A stretch of 64,000 nucleotides of DNA from Leucobacter tardus (GCF_017583045.1 NZ_JAGFBF010000003.1:1-64000); one strand, 5' to 3'; positions 1 to 9,638 are shown, counted from the first letter of the stretch. Notes: a model not told the origin generated them from the letters alone. A program made the numbers and translations.

Positions 1-102
<102 letters not shown>

Positions 103-107
103 TGCGG

Positions 108-944
108 TTAGTTCTCGTCTGCCGATGCGGCGAGCTCGTCGAGCCACGGGGGCTGCTCGCCGAACCATTCCTCGTAGATCTCGGCGTAGGTGCCGTTCTC
201 GATGAGGGTGGCGAGTGCGTCGTTCATCGCGGTCACGAGGTCTTCGTTCCCCTGCGAGACGGCGATGCCGTAGTCCTGAGCCTCGTAGAGGTCGCCGACG
301 ACCTTGAGGTCGGTGTCGGTGGTCTGAATGTAGTACTCGACGTTCGGCGCGTCGTACAGCAGTGCATCGGCGGATCCGCCTTCGACCGCGAGATACATCT
401 GGTCGAGCTGCTCGAACGGGAGCGCCTCGGCGTCCGGCACGTTCTCGGCCAGGTAGTCGAGCGGCGCCGATCCGAGGCGCGAGGCCACGGTGAGTCCGCC
501 GAGATCCTCAATGGCCTCCACCGAGTCGTTCGACTCGGGGACGGCGATGCGCGTGCCCGACTTGTAGTACGGATCGGTGAAGTCCACGGCGTTCTTGCGC
601 TCGTCGGTGATGGTGATGCCGGCGATCGCGATGTCGAACGATCCGGTCTGCAGGCCGGGGATGATGCCGTCGAAGTTGGTGACCTCGAGGTTGACATCGA
701 ACCCGACCTCGTCGGCGATCGCGTTGACGATGTCCATGTCGAACCCGACGTGTTCACCGTCCTGCTCGAACTCGAAGGGGACGAACGAGCTGTCGGTGGC
801 GACGGTGTAGCTGTCCTCGAGGTTGCCCGAGCCGCCGCCCTCGTCACCACCTCCGTCTCCGCCGGCGCAGCCGACGAGGCCGACGGCGAGAGTTGCTGTG
901 GCGAGTGCGGCCACAGTGGTGGATCGGCGGGTGCGTGAGATCAC
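108..944 (-). CDS. Amino-acid ABC transporter substrate-binding lipoprotein
   Basis: 278 aa solute-binding protein of family 3 (polar amino acid type), expected to be lipid-anchored outside the membrane and to deliver an amino acid to an ABC permease. The N-terminus has basic residues, a hydrophobic stretch and a lipobox (LVGC) with the modified Cys at about residue 26, then a Gly/Glu linker. The family core is visible: a VATDSSFVPFEF-type opening, GFDMDIVNAIADEVG and GIIPGLQTGSFDIAI. No permease or ATPase gene follows because downstream sequence runs into the homopolymer at the window edge. A minus-strand promoter-like element lies about 40-70 nt upstream. The substrate cannot be read. Confidence 0.9.
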   Translation of the reverse strand: MISRTRRSTTVAALATATLAVGLVGCAGGDGGGDEGGGSGNLEDSYTVATDSSFVPFEFEQDGEHVGFDMDIVNAIADEVGFDVNLEVTNFDGIIPGLQTGSFDIAIAGITITDERKNAVDFTDPYYKSGTRIAVPESNDSVEAIEDLGGLTVASRLGSAPLDYLAENVPDAEALPFEQLDQMYLAVEGGSADALLYDAPNVEYYIQTTDTDLKVVGDLYEAQDYGIAVSQGNEDLVTAMNDALATLIENGTYAEIYEEWFGEQPPWLDELAASADEN

Positions 945-982
945 AGGAAGAGCCTCTCTTCATTGGGGGGTCGTTGATCCCC

Positions 983-1012
983 AAGCTAGGGAGCGTGCGC
1001 AACGCCTGTCAA
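983..1012 (-). promoter_or_regulatory. Candidate sigma-A promoter of the first binding-protein gene
   Basis: On the minus strand a perfect -35 TTGACA (1012-1007) is followed after 18 nt by TAGCTT (988-983) as a possible -10. It lies 39-68 nt upstream of the start at 944. The -35 sits inside a small inverted repeat (CGCCT/AGGCG), which could be an operator, but no family can be named. Confidence 0.45.
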
Positions 1013-1226
1013 AGGCGGAGCCACTGAATTGCCGGTTCGATGGGCCCCCGAGGTGCGCGGTCGGCGAACCACTCCCGCGGTTTCACCGCGTTCGATCACT
1101 CACGGGGCGCGGAAAGTCACATTCCGATACCGATGGCTCGGGCATCCTCCCGAGTTCCGCCGAAATCATCAACCGGAGAACGGTCCCGCACAGCGAATTC
1201 GCCGGGCACGAGGCTAGGATCATCGC

Positions 1227-1796
1227 ATGACTGGTTCCATGATCGCGCTTCTCATTGCGCTCGGCATCGTCGTCATTCTCGTCATCTACGTGTGGGCGAC
1301 GTACAACTCGCTCGTGACGCTTCGCGTGCGCGTCGATGAGGCGTGGAGCGACATCACGGTGCAGCTGAAACGTCGAGCGGACTTGATTCCGACCCTCGTC
1401 GACACCGTGAAAGGATACGCCGCTCACGAGCGGGGAGTCTTCGAGTCGGTGACGTCCGCTCGAGCCGAGACCCTCTCCGCTCAAGGACCTGCCGAGGCGT
1501 CGGTGGCCGAGAACCACATGCAGGAGGCGCTGAAGAGCATCTTCGCCGTCGCCGAAGCGTACCCTCAGCTGCAGGCGAGCCAGAACTTCCTGCAGCTGCA
1601 GGGGGAGCTCGTGGACACCGAGAACAAGATCCAGGCATCGCGTCGCTTCTACAACGGTGGCGTCCGCGAGTTCAACACGAAGATTCAGGTGTTTCCGAAC
1701 ACGATCTTCGTGCGCGGTCTGGGGTTCAGAGAGCGAGACTTCTTCGAGGTCGAAGACGTGGCGTCCATCTCCGAGCCGCCCCGCATCCAATTCTGA
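1227..1796 (+). CDS. LemA family protein
   Basis: 189 aa, the usual LemA length. One N-terminal transmembrane helix (about residues 4-24) is followed by the helical LemA domain with family motifs RVDEAW, RRADLIPTLV and AYPQL. LemA proteins are membrane-anchored with an outward helical bundle, and their biochemical role is not settled. The gene sits 21 nt upstream of an M48 protease, a pairing common in bacteria that suggests joint work in envelope protein quality control. TAGGAT ends exactly 6 nt before the ATG and there is no Shine-Dalgarno sequence, so the transcript is probably leaderless. Confidence 0.92.
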   Translation: MTGSMIALLIALGIVVILVIYVWATYNSLVTLRVRVDEAWSDITVQLKRRADLIPTLVDTVKGYAAHERGVFESVTSARAETLSAQGPAEASVAENHMQEALKSIFAVAEAYPQLQASQNFLQLQGELVDTENKIQASRRFYNGGVREFNTKIQVFPNTIFVRGLGFRERDFFEVEDVASISEPPRIQF

Positions 1797-1817
1797 TCCC
1801 GCTGATAAGGAGGAGCG

Positions 1818-2687
1818 TTGTACCGGGCCATTCGGCGCAATAAGGTCAACAGTGTCCTGATCATCCTGTTCTTCCTGCTCATCGTCGGAGGGCTCGGATG
1901 GCTGGCGTCGGTGATCTACCAGTCTCCCGGCATCGTCATCGCGGTGGTCGCGATCTCGCTCGGGTACGCTCTCTTCCAGTACTTCGCGGCGGGCAAGCAA
2001 GCGATCTCGATGAGCGGCGCGCGGCGCATCGGCTCCGAGGATCACCCCCGCCTGTACCGCATCGTCGAAAACCTCTCGATCACCACGGGATCGCCGATGC
2101 CCGAGGTATACATCGTGGATGACCCCGCCCCGAACGCGTTCGCCACGGGTCGCGACCCCGAGCACGCGATGGTCGCGGCGACGACGGGATTGCTCGACAT
2201 CATGACCGATGCCGAGCTCGAAGGAGTGATGGCCCACGAGCTCGGGCACGTCCGCAACTACGACATCCGCGTGAACATGATCGTCTACGGTCTGGTCGTC
2301 GCGGTCGGCATGATCGCCGACATGATGATGCGACTGGCGTTCTTCGGCCGCAACAACAACGGCAACCCCGTCATGCTCATCTTCGGGCTCGTGGCGATGA
2401 TCGTGGCGCCCCTGCTCGCCACGATGGTCCAGCTCGCGGTTTCACGCCAGCGCGAGTACCTCGCAGATGCGACCGGCGCGCTCACCACCCGCCACCCGGA
2501 GGCCCTCGCGAGTGCACTGCACAAGCTCTCCGAGTACGGCAAGCCGATGCAGCGGCAGAACTCGAGCATGGCGCACCTCTGGATCGCCGACCCCCTGAAG
2601 CCGGGCCTCGTCCAGCGCCTCTTCGCGACGCACCCTCCGATCCCCGACCGCATTCGTCGACTGCTGGACAACGCAGACCGTTTCTGA
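1818..2687 (+). CDS. M48 family zinc metalloprotease (HtpX-like)
   Basis: 289 aa membrane protease. It has two N-terminal transmembrane helices (about 13-33 and 38-58), the zinc motif HELGH at residues 140-144 and a further ligand Glu near 213 in the QREYLAD motif, with another pair of hydrophobic segments between them (about 155-200). This matches HtpX-type M48B enzymes that cleave misfolded membrane proteins. The start is TTG, chosen because AAGGAGG lies just upstream. It follows lemA as an apparent operon. The exact HtpX orthology is not proven by reading alone. Confidence 0.9.
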   Translation: MYRAIRRNKVNSVLIILFFLLIVGGLGWLASVIYQSPGIVIAVVAISLGYALFQYFAAGKQAISMSGARRIGSEDHPRLYRIVENLSITTGSPMPEVYIVDDPAPNAFATGRDPEHAMVAATTGLLDIMTDAELEGVMAHELGHVRNYDIRVNMIVYGLVVAVGMIADMMMRLAFFGRNNNGNPVMLIFGLVAMIVAPLLATMVQLAVSRQREYLADATGALTTRHPEALASALHKLSEYGKPMQRQNSSMAHLWIADPLKPGLVQRLFATHPPIPDRIRRLLDNADRF

Positions 2688-2690
2688 CCC

Positions 2691-4184
2691 ATGTTCCGCT
2701 CCCTGAAGATCCGCAACTACCGCATCTGGTTCATGGGGGCCCTGCTCTCGAACATCGGTGCGTGGATGCAGGCGACCACGCAGAACTGGGTCGTGCTGAC
2801 CGAGCTCACGTCGAACGATGCGGTCGCCGTCGGCACCACGATGGCGCTCCAGTTCGCACCGCAACTGCTTCTCGTGCCATTCAGCGGTGCGGTCGCCGAC
2901 CGTTTCGATCGCAGACGCGTCCTGATGATCACGCAGACGCTGCTCATGCTGCTCGCGCTCGGGCTCGGCCTCCTGCTCATCTCGGGGCGCGCCGAGCTCT
3001 GGCACGTGTTCGGCTTCGCGCTCGCTCTCGGAGTCGTCAACGCGTTCGACACTCCGGCTCGCCAGGCCTTCGTGTCCGACCTCGTGGGACCGACGCAGCT
3101 GTCGAACGCCGTCGCCCTGAACTCCGCTTCCTTCAACTCGGCTCGGTTACTCGGCCCCGCCGTCGCCGGCGTGCTCATCGCCGTGGTCGGGTCGGGGTGG
3201 GTGTTCCTCATCAACGCGTTCTCGTTCCTCGCGGTCCTCACCGCGCTGGCGGCGATCCGGATCCCGCGCCGCACGATCGACGCCGCTGCCGCGGCGGAAT
3301 CGCAGCTCACCCGGCTCGCCGCGGGATTCCGCTACGTGCGTCGCCGACACGACCTCGTCGTGATCTTCATCATGGTCTTCGTACTGGGGGCGTTCGGCAT
3401 GAACTTCCCGGTCATGTCCTCCACCATGGCGGTCGAGTTCGGTCGAGGCGCTGGGGAGTACGGAGTGCTGTCATCCATCCTCGCGATCGGCTCGCTCACC
3501 GGTGCGCTGCTCTCCGCACGCAGACCGGCCGCGCGCATGCGCGTCGTCATCCTCTCCGCCGGAGGCTTCGGGTTGTCCTGCGCGATCGCCGCGGCGATGC
3601 CCACGTTCTGGACGTTCGCGGCGTCGCTCATGCTGCTGGGGTACTGCACCTCCACGCTGCTCACGACCGCGAACGGGTTCGTGCAGACCACCACCGACCC
3701 GCTCGTCCGGGGCCGCGTGCTCGCACTGTACTTCGCGGTGCTCATGGGAGGGACACCGCTCGGTGCTCCGATCGTCGGGGCGGCGGCGGATGCGCTCGGG
3801 GCGCGCTCGACGCTCTTCGTCGCAGCCGCGGCGGGACTGTTCGCCTGCGGCGTCGGGGTGGTGTGGTTGCTCACCGAACGCTCCTTGCGCCTGCGTATCG
3901 GACCGCGCGCCCGTGTCACCGTGACGCACGCAGGGCGGCCCCACGCTGGGCTCGATCCGGCGGAGCAGAGCGAAACGCTCACCGCGCCGCTCTCCGTCCT
4001 GCGACGCGGCCCCGAGCTCGTGATCCCCGCCGATTCCGCGCCGCAGGAGAGCCCCGCGGCGGCGGCGCTCACGGGAACCGTATCGCTCCCGGTCGAGGAC
4101 GTTCCCGACGATCGCGGCGACGCTCCGCGGCGCCGCACCCGGGGCCCGGCGAAGGATCCCGAATCGCACGGGGGCGACGAGTAG
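2691..4184 (+). CDS. MFS transporter (EntS/enterobactin-exporter-like, DHA3 type)
   Basis: 497 aa. The first ~400 residues form twelve hydrophobic segments with the MFS loop motif after helix 2 (GAVADRFDRRRVLM) and an opening FRSLKIRNYRIWF typical of the DHA3/EntS group of exporters. The last ~90 residues are a hydrophilic Pro/Arg/Glu-rich tail that is longer than usual and looks disordered. It starts 4 nt after the M48 protease stop, so it is probably co-transcribed with lemA and the protease. The substrate is unknown. Confidence 0.87.
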   Translation: MFRSLKIRNYRIWFMGALLSNIGAWMQATTQNWVVLTELTSNDAVAVGTTMALQFAPQLLLVPFSGAVADRFDRRRVLMITQTLLMLLALGLGLLLISGRAELWHVFGFALALGVVNAFDTPARQAFVSDLVGPTQLSNAVALNSASFNSARLLGPAVAGVLIAVVGSGWVFLINAFSFLAVLTALAAIRIPRRTIDAAAAAESQLTRLAAGFRYVRRRHDLVVIFIMVFVLGAFGMNFPVMSSTMAVEFGRGAGEYGVLSSILAIGSLTGALLSARRPAARMRVVILSAGGFGLSCAIAAAMPTFWTFAASLMLLGYCTSTLLTTANGFVQTTTDPLVRGRVLALYFAVLMGGTPLGAPIVGAAADALGARSTLFVAAAAGLFACGVGVVWLLTERSLRLRIGPRARVTVTHAGRPHAGLDPAEQSETLTAPLSVLRRGPELVIPADSAPQESPAAAALTGTVSLPVEDVPDDRGDAPRRRTRGPAKDPESHGGDE

Positions 4185-4249
4185 GCTGGTCTGGTGCCTG
4201 CACGGCGGGAGGGCCGCTGTGCGCACTGAACCAGGAGTAACCGATATCC

Positions 4250-5716
4250 GTGAGTGATGCCCTGTCCGCCCAAACCCGCACCGAGACCGATTCGCTCGGG
4301 AGCCTCGAGATCCCGGCGAGTGCCTACTGGGGGGTGCACACCGCACGGGCGAACGAGAACTTCCCGATCGCTCGACGTCCGGTCTCCGTGTACCCCGACT
4401 TCGTGCGCGCGTTCGCGTGCGTGAAACAAGCCGCAGCCCGTGCCAACCATGAGATCGGGGCGCTCGATGAGCAGCGCGCGACCCTCATCGACCGCGCCTG
4501 CGAGGAGGTGCGCACCGGCATGCTCCACGACCAGTTCGTGGTCGGGGTGGTGCAGGGCGGCGCCGGTACCTCGACGAACATGAACGCGAACGAGGTCATC
4601 ACGAACCGTGCGCTCGAGCTCGCGGGTCACCCGAAGGGTGATTACGGGTTCATCAACCCGAACGATCACACCAACATGAGTCAGTCGACGAACGACACCT
4701 ACCCGACGGCGATCAAGATCGCGCTGGCGTTCTCGCTGCGCAGTCTGCTCGACGAACTGCAGCTGCTCTCGGACGCGTTCGCCGCGAAGGGTCGGGAGTT
4801 CGACCACATCATCAAGGTGGGCCGCACCCAGCTGCAGGATGCCGTGCCGATGACGCTCGGGCAGGAGTTCACCGCGTTTGCGGTGACACTGCGCGAAGAC
4901 ATCGAGCGGCTCGATGAAGCGGTCGCTCTCCTCGCCGAGGTGAACATGGGGGCCACGGCGATCGGCACGGGCATCAACGTGCCGCACGGCTACCGCGAGG
5001 CCGTTGTTCGCCAACTGCGCGAGAACACGGGCCTGCCGCTCGTCTCGGCCGGCAATCTCGTCGAGTCCACGAGCGATACCGGAGTCTTCATCACCTTCTC
5101 GGGTGCCCTGAAGCGGAGCGCGCTCAAGCTGTCGAAGATCTCGAACGATCTGCGTCTGCTCTCGTCGGGTCCGCAGGCGGGACTCGGTGAGATCAATCTG
5201 CCCGCCGTGCAGGCCGGTTCATCGATCATGCCGGGCAAGGTGAACCCGGTGATCCCCGAAGCCGTCTCACAGGTCGCCTATTCTGTCGCGGGGGCCGACG
5301 TGACGGTGTCGATGGCGGTTGAGGGCGGGCAGCTGCAGCTGAACGCATTCGAGCCGATCATCGCCCACTCGCTCTTCCAGTCGATCACCTGGCTCGAGCG
5401 CGCCTGCCGCACCCTGCGCGAGAACTGCGTCGACGGCATCACGGCGAACGAGGAGCGACTCGCCGACACGGTCGCGCGATCGGTCACCGTGATCACGGCG
5501 CTCGCGCCCGTTCTCGGCTACGCCGAAGCCGCAGCGCTGGCGAAGGAGGCGCTCCGCACCAATGAGCCGGTCGCCGACCTGGTGGTGGAACGCGGACTTC
5601 TGGGGGCCGCCGAGCTCGCGGAGCTGCTGCAGCCCGCGCGTCTCGCCGGGCTCACCCCGGAAGCGGGCGAGGTCGAGACGCTGGAGAAGCCGGTCGAGCG
5701 CCCCGAACAGTCCTGA
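4250..5716 (+). CDS. aspA: Aspartate ammonia-lyase
   Basis: 488 aa, the normal aspartase size; it catalyses L-aspartate to fumarate plus ammonia. Family landmarks are GSSIMPGKVNPV with catalytic Ser near residues 324-325, the TSTNMNANEVI block and NDTYPTAIKIA. Aspartase and class II fumarase are close relatives; the GRTQLQDAVPMTLGQE block and the ME..GQLQLNAF segment fit aspartase best. The start is GTG after an AGGAG sequence. A strong bidirectional hairpin follows the stop. Confidence 0.88.
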   Translation: MSDALSAQTRTETDSLGSLEIPASAYWGVHTARANENFPIARRPVSVYPDFVRAFACVKQAAARANHEIGALDEQRATLIDRACEEVRTGMLHDQFVVGVVQGGAGTSTNMNANEVITNRALELAGHPKGDYGFINPNDHTNMSQSTNDTYPTAIKIALAFSLRSLLDELQLLSDAFAAKGREFDHIIKVGRTQLQDAVPMTLGQEFTAFAVTLREDIERLDEAVALLAEVNMGATAIGTGINVPHGYREAVVRQLRENTGLPLVSAGNLVESTSDTGVFITFSGALKRSALKLSKISNDLRLLSSGPQAGLGEINLPAVQAGSSIMPGKVNPVIPEAVSQVAYSVAGADVTVSMAVEGGQLQLNAFEPIIAHSLFQSITWLERACRTLRENCVDGITANEERLADTVARSVTVITALAPVLGYAEAAALAKEALRTNEPVADLVVERGLLGAAELAELLQPARLAGLTPEAGEVETLEKPVERPEQS

Positions 5717-5723
5717 ATGCACC

Positions 5724-5757
5724 AGTGGGTCTCACCGGAACACCGGTGAGACCCACT
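5724..5757. terminator. Bidirectional hairpin between aspA and the FAH gene
   Basis: A perfect 15-bp stem with a 4-nt loop (AACA) sits in the 48-nt gap between two convergent genes. There is no long T run, as is common for high-GC actinobacterial terminators. Confidence 0.75.
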
Positions 5758-5764
5758 GAGCGGT

Positions 5765-6631
5765 TCACGCCTCGACGCAGTGCGACGTGAGCGCGCCGAT
5801 CTTCTCGATCGTCACCGTGACCTCGGTCCCCGGGGCGAGGAACAGCGGAGGAGTGCGCGACTTGCCGGCGCCGCCCGGGCTGCCCGTCGAGATGAGCGTG
5901 CCCGGCAGCAAAGTGAGCGACTGCGACAGCGATGCGATGAGCTGCGCGACCGAGCGGATCATGTACTCGGTCGTCGAGTCCTGCACGCGGAGATCGTCGA
6001 CGTCCGTGGTGATCCGAAGTGCTTGCGGATCCGGGATCTCATCCGCGGTGACGACCACCGGCCCGACGGGGGTGAAACCGTCGAACGACTTGCAGCGCGA
6101 CCACTGCGGCTCGGCGAACTGGATGTTGCGGGCGGTGATGTCGTTGATCGCGGTGTAGCCGAAAACATAGTCGAGCGCCTCGTCGACGGACACGTTCTTC
6201 GCCGGCTTGCCGATGATGACACCGAGCTCGCCCTCGTAGTCGACCTCTTCGCTCAGGTGGGTCGGCAGCGGCACCTCGGCACCGTGCGCGTTCAGCGAGT
6301 TCGGGAAGAGCGAGAACAGCACGGGACCCGAATCGTTGTCGAGACTCAGCTCACTGGCGTGCTCGTCGTAGTTGAGCCCGACCGCGAGCACGATCGGCGG
6401 GTCGACGACGGCCGGGGCCGCAGTGGTCTCTGTCATCGCGACTGCGTGGGCCCCGTCCGAGTCGGCAACGGCGGACCGCACCCGTTCGAGCTCCTCGGGA
6501 CCCGCGGCGATGAGCTCCTGCAACGTCGCGGCCGCGCAGCCCAGACGGCTCACGGGCGTCGCGAATTCACCGTCGACGACGACGAGCTCGGGGTCGGTGG
6601 CGGGGGAGAGGCTCAGATGCGCGAATTTCAC
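5765..6631 (-). CDS. Fumarylacetoacetate hydrolase family protein
   Basis: 288 aa when begun at the GTG at 6631 (MKFAHLS), the usual start of this family; an in-frame extension upstream has no family match. The FAH catalytic domain occupies the C-terminal two thirds, with the metal ligands in the EEVDYEGELGVIIG block and in GYTAINDITARN, followed by KSFDGFTPVGP. Relatives act as 2-keto-4-pentenoate hydratases, acylpyruvases or oxaloacetate decarboxylases. The substrate cannot be assigned and there is no catabolic operon around it. Confidence 0.88.
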   Translation of the reverse strand: MKFAHLSLSPATDPELVVVDGEFATPVSRLGCAAATLQELIAAGPEELERVRSAVADSDGAHAVAMTETTAAPAVVDPPIVLAVGLNYDEHASELSLDNDSGPVLFSLFPNSLNAHGAEVPLPTHLSEEVDYEGELGVIIGKPAKNVSVDEALDYVFGYTAINDITARNIQFAEPQWSRCKSFDGFTPVGPVVVTADEIPDPQALRITTDVDDLRVQDSTTEYMIRSVAQLIASLSQSLTLLPGTLISTGSPGGAGKSRTPPLFLAPGTEVTVTIEKIGALTSHCVEA

Positions 6632-6746
6632 GTGTCCAGGGTATCCGATATCCCTCGGTGCCTTCCGCCCGCCTCTTCCCGGTGCGCGGGTTCCTCTGAG
6701 AGCGAAAGCCCGAGACTTCGCGGCACGACCGCGAGAGAATGCCCGT

Positions 6747-7118
6747 ATGACTGACGCAGCACTGACCAAGCCCGAAATCGACTTCCCCGACGGCCCCCCG
6801 CCCGCCGAGATCGAGGTCATCGACCTCGTCGAGGGCGACGGCGATGCGGCAGAGCGCGGTTCGACCGTCGAGGTGCACTACCTCGGTGTCGACTACGAAT
6901 CCGGTGAAGAGTTCGATTCGTCGTGGAGCCGCGGCGAGACGATTCGATTCCCCCTGCGGTCGCTCATCGAGGGGTGGCAGATCGGTATTCCGGGGATGCG
7001 GACGGGCGGGCGACGCAAGCTCATCGTTCCGCCGGCGCAGGCGTACGGCAACGCGGCGGGGCATCCGCTCGCCGGGAAGACGCTGATCTTCATCATCGAC
7101 CTCGTGTCGGTCGGCTGA
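6747..7118 (+). CDS. FKBP-type peptidyl-prolyl cis-trans isomerase
   Basis: 123 aa single-domain FKBP. The start at 6747 gives MTDAALTKPEIDFPDG, the usual actinobacterial FKBP opening. The domain shows VEVHYLGV, GEEFDSSWSRG, IEGWQIGIPGMRTGGRRKLIVPP, AYG and the closing TLIFIIDLVSV. It has no signal peptide, so it is a cytosolic prolyl isomerase helping protein folding. It is divergent from the FAH gene and is followed by a strong hairpin. Confidence 0.93.
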   Translation: MTDAALTKPEIDFPDGPPPAEIEVIDLVEGDGDAAERGSTVEVHYLGVDYESGEEFDSSWSRGETIRFPLRSLIEGWQIGIPGMRTGGRRKLIVPPAQAYGNAAGHPLAGKTLIFIIDLVSVG

Positions 7119-7135
7119 CCGACATCTTCTGCACC

Positions 7136-7175
7136 AGCGGCGCCCGGCGGATCCTCGGATCTGCCGGGCGCCGCT
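7136..7175 (+). terminator. Hairpin after the FKBP gene
   Basis: A long stem pairs AGCGGCGCCCGGC with its complement and continues inward with a near-perfect GGATC/GATCT section around a CTCG loop, giving about 18 pairs. It lies 17 nt after the stop codon. Confidence 0.7.
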
Positions 7176-7280
7176 CGTGCGAGTGGTAGCGTTTCTCTTC
7201 GGGCGTGCGCGTCGACGCGCGCCCGCGTGCGCGCCGGAGAGGCGGTGCTCGTTCGTGCAGGGAATGAGGTCGGGGAGAAC

Positions 7281-8750
7281 GTGACAGCCACAGAGACGAC
7301 GCAGCCGGGCGGGGCCGAGGCACCGAAGCACTCCGGGTTCCGCGGCGGTATCGACCGCTACTTCGGGATCACCCAGCGCGGTTCGACGTTCGGGCGCGAG
7401 GTGCGCGGCGGGCTGGTCACGTTCGTGACCATGGCCTACATCGTGGTGCTGAACCCCATCATTCTGACGAGCGGCGTCGACGTCGACGGCAACCAGCTCG
7501 CGTTCCCCGCGGTGAGCGCCGTGACCGCGTTGACCGCGGGCGTCATGACGATCTTGTTCGGCGTGGTCACCCGATTGCCGTTCGCCTTCGCGGCCGGACT
7601 CGGCATCAACGCCTTCCTGGCGTTCTCGGTCGTGGGTCAGGTCACCTGGCCCGAAGCGATGGCGCTCGTCGTCATCAACGGTTTGCTCATCGTGCTGCTT
7701 GCGGTGACCGGGTTGCGTCGCATGATCTTCGACGCGGTCCCCGTCGAGTTGAAGCTCGCGATCACCGTGGGCATCGGCCTGTTCATCGCCTTCATCGGCT
7801 TCGTCAATGCGGGCTTCGTGACGTCGACGGGTGAGGCGTCGCCACCCGTGGGTCTCGGCGTCGGGGGATCGGTCGGCAGCGTGCCCACCCTGATCTTCGT
7901 CGGCACGCTCGTCATCACGGGGGTGCTCGTGGCGAAGCAGATCCGCGGCGGACTGCTCATCGGGCTCGGCACCGGCACCGTGGTCGCGGTGATCGTGGAG
8001 GCCGTCTGGCACCTCGGTGCCGTGGCGGACGGCAATGCCGGCGGATGGAGTCTCACGGTTCCCACCCTGTCGGGTGCTCCGTTCGCCCTGCCCGACCTGA
8101 GTCTCATCGGCGCCGTCGACTTCGACTTCGGACGTGTCGGCATGGTCACCGTCGTCATGCTCGTCTTCACGCTGCTCTTCACCAACTTCTTCGACGCCAT
8201 GGGCACGTTCACCGGCCTGTCGCGCGAGGCCGGGCTCGCCGACGAGCGCGGCAACTTCCCGCGCCTGAAGTCGGCGCTGGTCGTCGAGGGCGTCGGGGCC
8301 GTCGCCGGAGGCATGACGTCGGCGTCTTCGAACACGGTGTTCGTGGAGTCGGGTGCCGGTATCGGGGAGGGGGCCCGGACCGGGCTCGCGAACGTCGTCA
8401 CCGGCCTCGTCTTCATCGCCGCGATGTTCCTCACCCCGCTCACGCAGGTCGTGCCGACGGAGGTGGCCGCTGCCGCCCTCGTCGTGGTGGGCGCGATGAT
8501 GATGGCGCAGGTGAAGTACATCGACTTCTCGCAGTTCAATGTGCTGCTGCCCGTCTTCTTGACGGTGACGGTGATGCCGATGACCTATTCGATCGCGAAC
8601 GGCATCGGTGCCGGCTTCGTCGCCTGGGTGCTCATCCACGCGCTCGGAGGGAAGGCCAAGCAGGTGCACTGGCTGCTGTGGGTCGTCGCGCTGGGCTTCG
8701 TCGTCTTCTTCGCGCGCGGCCCGATCGAGGCGGCGCTCGGCGTCGCGTAG
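7281..8750 (+). CDS. NCS2 family purine permease (AzgA/PbuG-like)
   Basis: 489 aa from the GTG at 7281 (MTATETTQPGG); an in-frame GTG at 7227 would add 18 residues with no family resemblance. About 12-13 hydrophobic segments follow RYFGITQRGSTFGREVRGGLVTFVTMAYIVV, cut here into its motifs RGSTFGREVRGG and TMAYIVVLNP. The DAMGTFTGLSREAG block and ASSNTVFVESGAGIGEGARTG are typical of AzgA-like adenine/guanine/hypoxanthine:proton symporters. A TAGCGT hexamer near 7187 may be its -10. No purine riboswitch is visible upstream. Confidence 0.88.
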   Translation: MTATETTQPGGAEAPKHSGFRGGIDRYFGITQRGSTFGREVRGGLVTFVTMAYIVVLNPIILTSGVDVDGNQLAFPAVSAVTALTAGVMTILFGVVTRLPFAFAAGLGINAFLAFSVVGQVTWPEAMALVVINGLLIVLLAVTGLRRMIFDAVPVELKLAITVGIGLFIAFIGFVNAGFVTSTGEASPPVGLGVGGSVGSVPTLIFVGTLVITGVLVAKQIRGGLLIGLGTGTVVAVIVEAVWHLGAVADGNAGGWSLTVPTLSGAPFALPDLSLIGAVDFDFGRVGMVTVVMLVFTLLFTNFFDAMGTFTGLSREAGLADERGNFPRLKSALVVEGVGAVAGGMTSASSNTVFVESGAGIGEGARTGLANVVTGLVFIAAMFLTPLTQVVPTEVAAAALVVVGAMMMAQVKYIDFSQFNVLLPVFLTVTVMPMTYSIANGIGAGFVAWVLIHALGGKAKQVHWLLWVVALGFVVFFARGPIEAALGVA

Positions 8751-8798
8751 ATCGCGCGAGCGCGACGCCGGCCGCGCCGGCCGGTCGTGACGCCGCGT

Positions 8799-9638
8799 CT
8801 ACGCGTCGGCGCCCGACAACCCGAGCGCCGCGTGGAGGCGCGACGCGAGATCCCCGTTCGCCGCGACCAGGTACGGTTCGCCAGGCGGCGTGGTCGCGTC
8901 CGCGCCGAGCAGTTCGGCACCGGCTTCGCGCGCGATGAGCGCTCCCGCGGCGTAGTCCCACGGCTGGAGCCCGCGCTCGTAGTACGCGTCGAGACGGCCG
9001 GCGGCGAGCAGGCACAGGTCGTACGAGGCAGCCCCGATGCGCCTGATGTCGCGGACCCTGGGGATCAGCTCCGAGACGATCCGCGCCTGTTCGGTACGCC
9101 GTTCGACGGTGTAGCCGAATCCGGTGGCCACGAGCGCCTGGGCGAGTTCGGTCTGCGCGGACACCCGGATCGGCGCGCCGTTCAGGCGAGCACCCCCTCC
9201 GGCGTGTGCCGAGAAGAGTTCATCGGTGCGCGGATTGCAGACCGCGCCGGCGATGGCGCGCCTGCCGTCCGCGAAGGCGTCGGGATCGGCGACCGTCGCC
9301 GCGACGCTCACGGCGTAGGCGGGAATGTTGTAGAGGTAGTTCACGGTGCCATCGATCGGATCGAGCACCCAGGTGATACCGCTCGCGCTCTCTCGCCCGG
9401 CGCCTTCCTCACCGAGAATTCCGTCTGCGGGCCGCTCGGCGATCAGCGCCTCGGTGAGCATGCGCTCCGCCGCCTGATCGGCGGCCGTCACGACGTCGAC
9501 GTCGCTGGACTTCGTGGCAGCGACGTCGACCCCGCGCTCCCGCATCTCCAGGATCTCGGTCGCCACGTGCTGGGCGAGTCGGGATGCGAGTGATGCGAGT
9601 GCGGCGGGGTCGACGTCGGGGCGAGCGGCTGCGGTCAT
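8799..9638 (-). CDS. Inositol monophosphatase family protein
   Basis: 279 aa. The metal-binding motifs are complete: DVVTAADQAAER, GEEGAG, WVLDPIDGTVNY and the C-terminal QPWDYAAGALIAREAG. This makes it an active-looking Mg-dependent, lithium-sensitive type phosphatase of the SuhB/IMPase group, acting on inositol-1-phosphate or a related sugar phosphate. In actinobacteria inositol feeds mycothiol and phosphatidylinositol. It is convergent with the purine permease and lies 21 nt before the end of a nearby minus-strand gene. A paralogue of similar size lies near 25.5 kb. Confidence 0.9.
   Translation of the reverse strand: MTAAARPDVDPAALASLASRLAQHVATEILEMRERGVDVAATKSSDVDVVTAADQAAERMLTEALIAERPADGILGEEGAGRESASGITWVLDPIDGTVNYLYNIPAYAVSVAATVADPDAFADGRRAIAGAVCNPRTDELFSAHAGGGARLNGAPIRVSAQTELAQALVATGFGYTVERRTEQARIVSELIPRVRDIRRIGAASYDLCLLAAGRLDAYYERGLQPWDYAAGALIAREAGAELLGADATTPPGEPYLVAANGDLASRLHAALGLSGADA

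Noticed and set aside
6567-8669. A 700-codon open frame on the minus strand opposite the FKBP and purine permease genes
   Set aside because: It is an antisense shadow typical of high-GC DNA: very rich in Arg, His, Asp and Gly, no domain, and spans two well-supported genes and a terminator.
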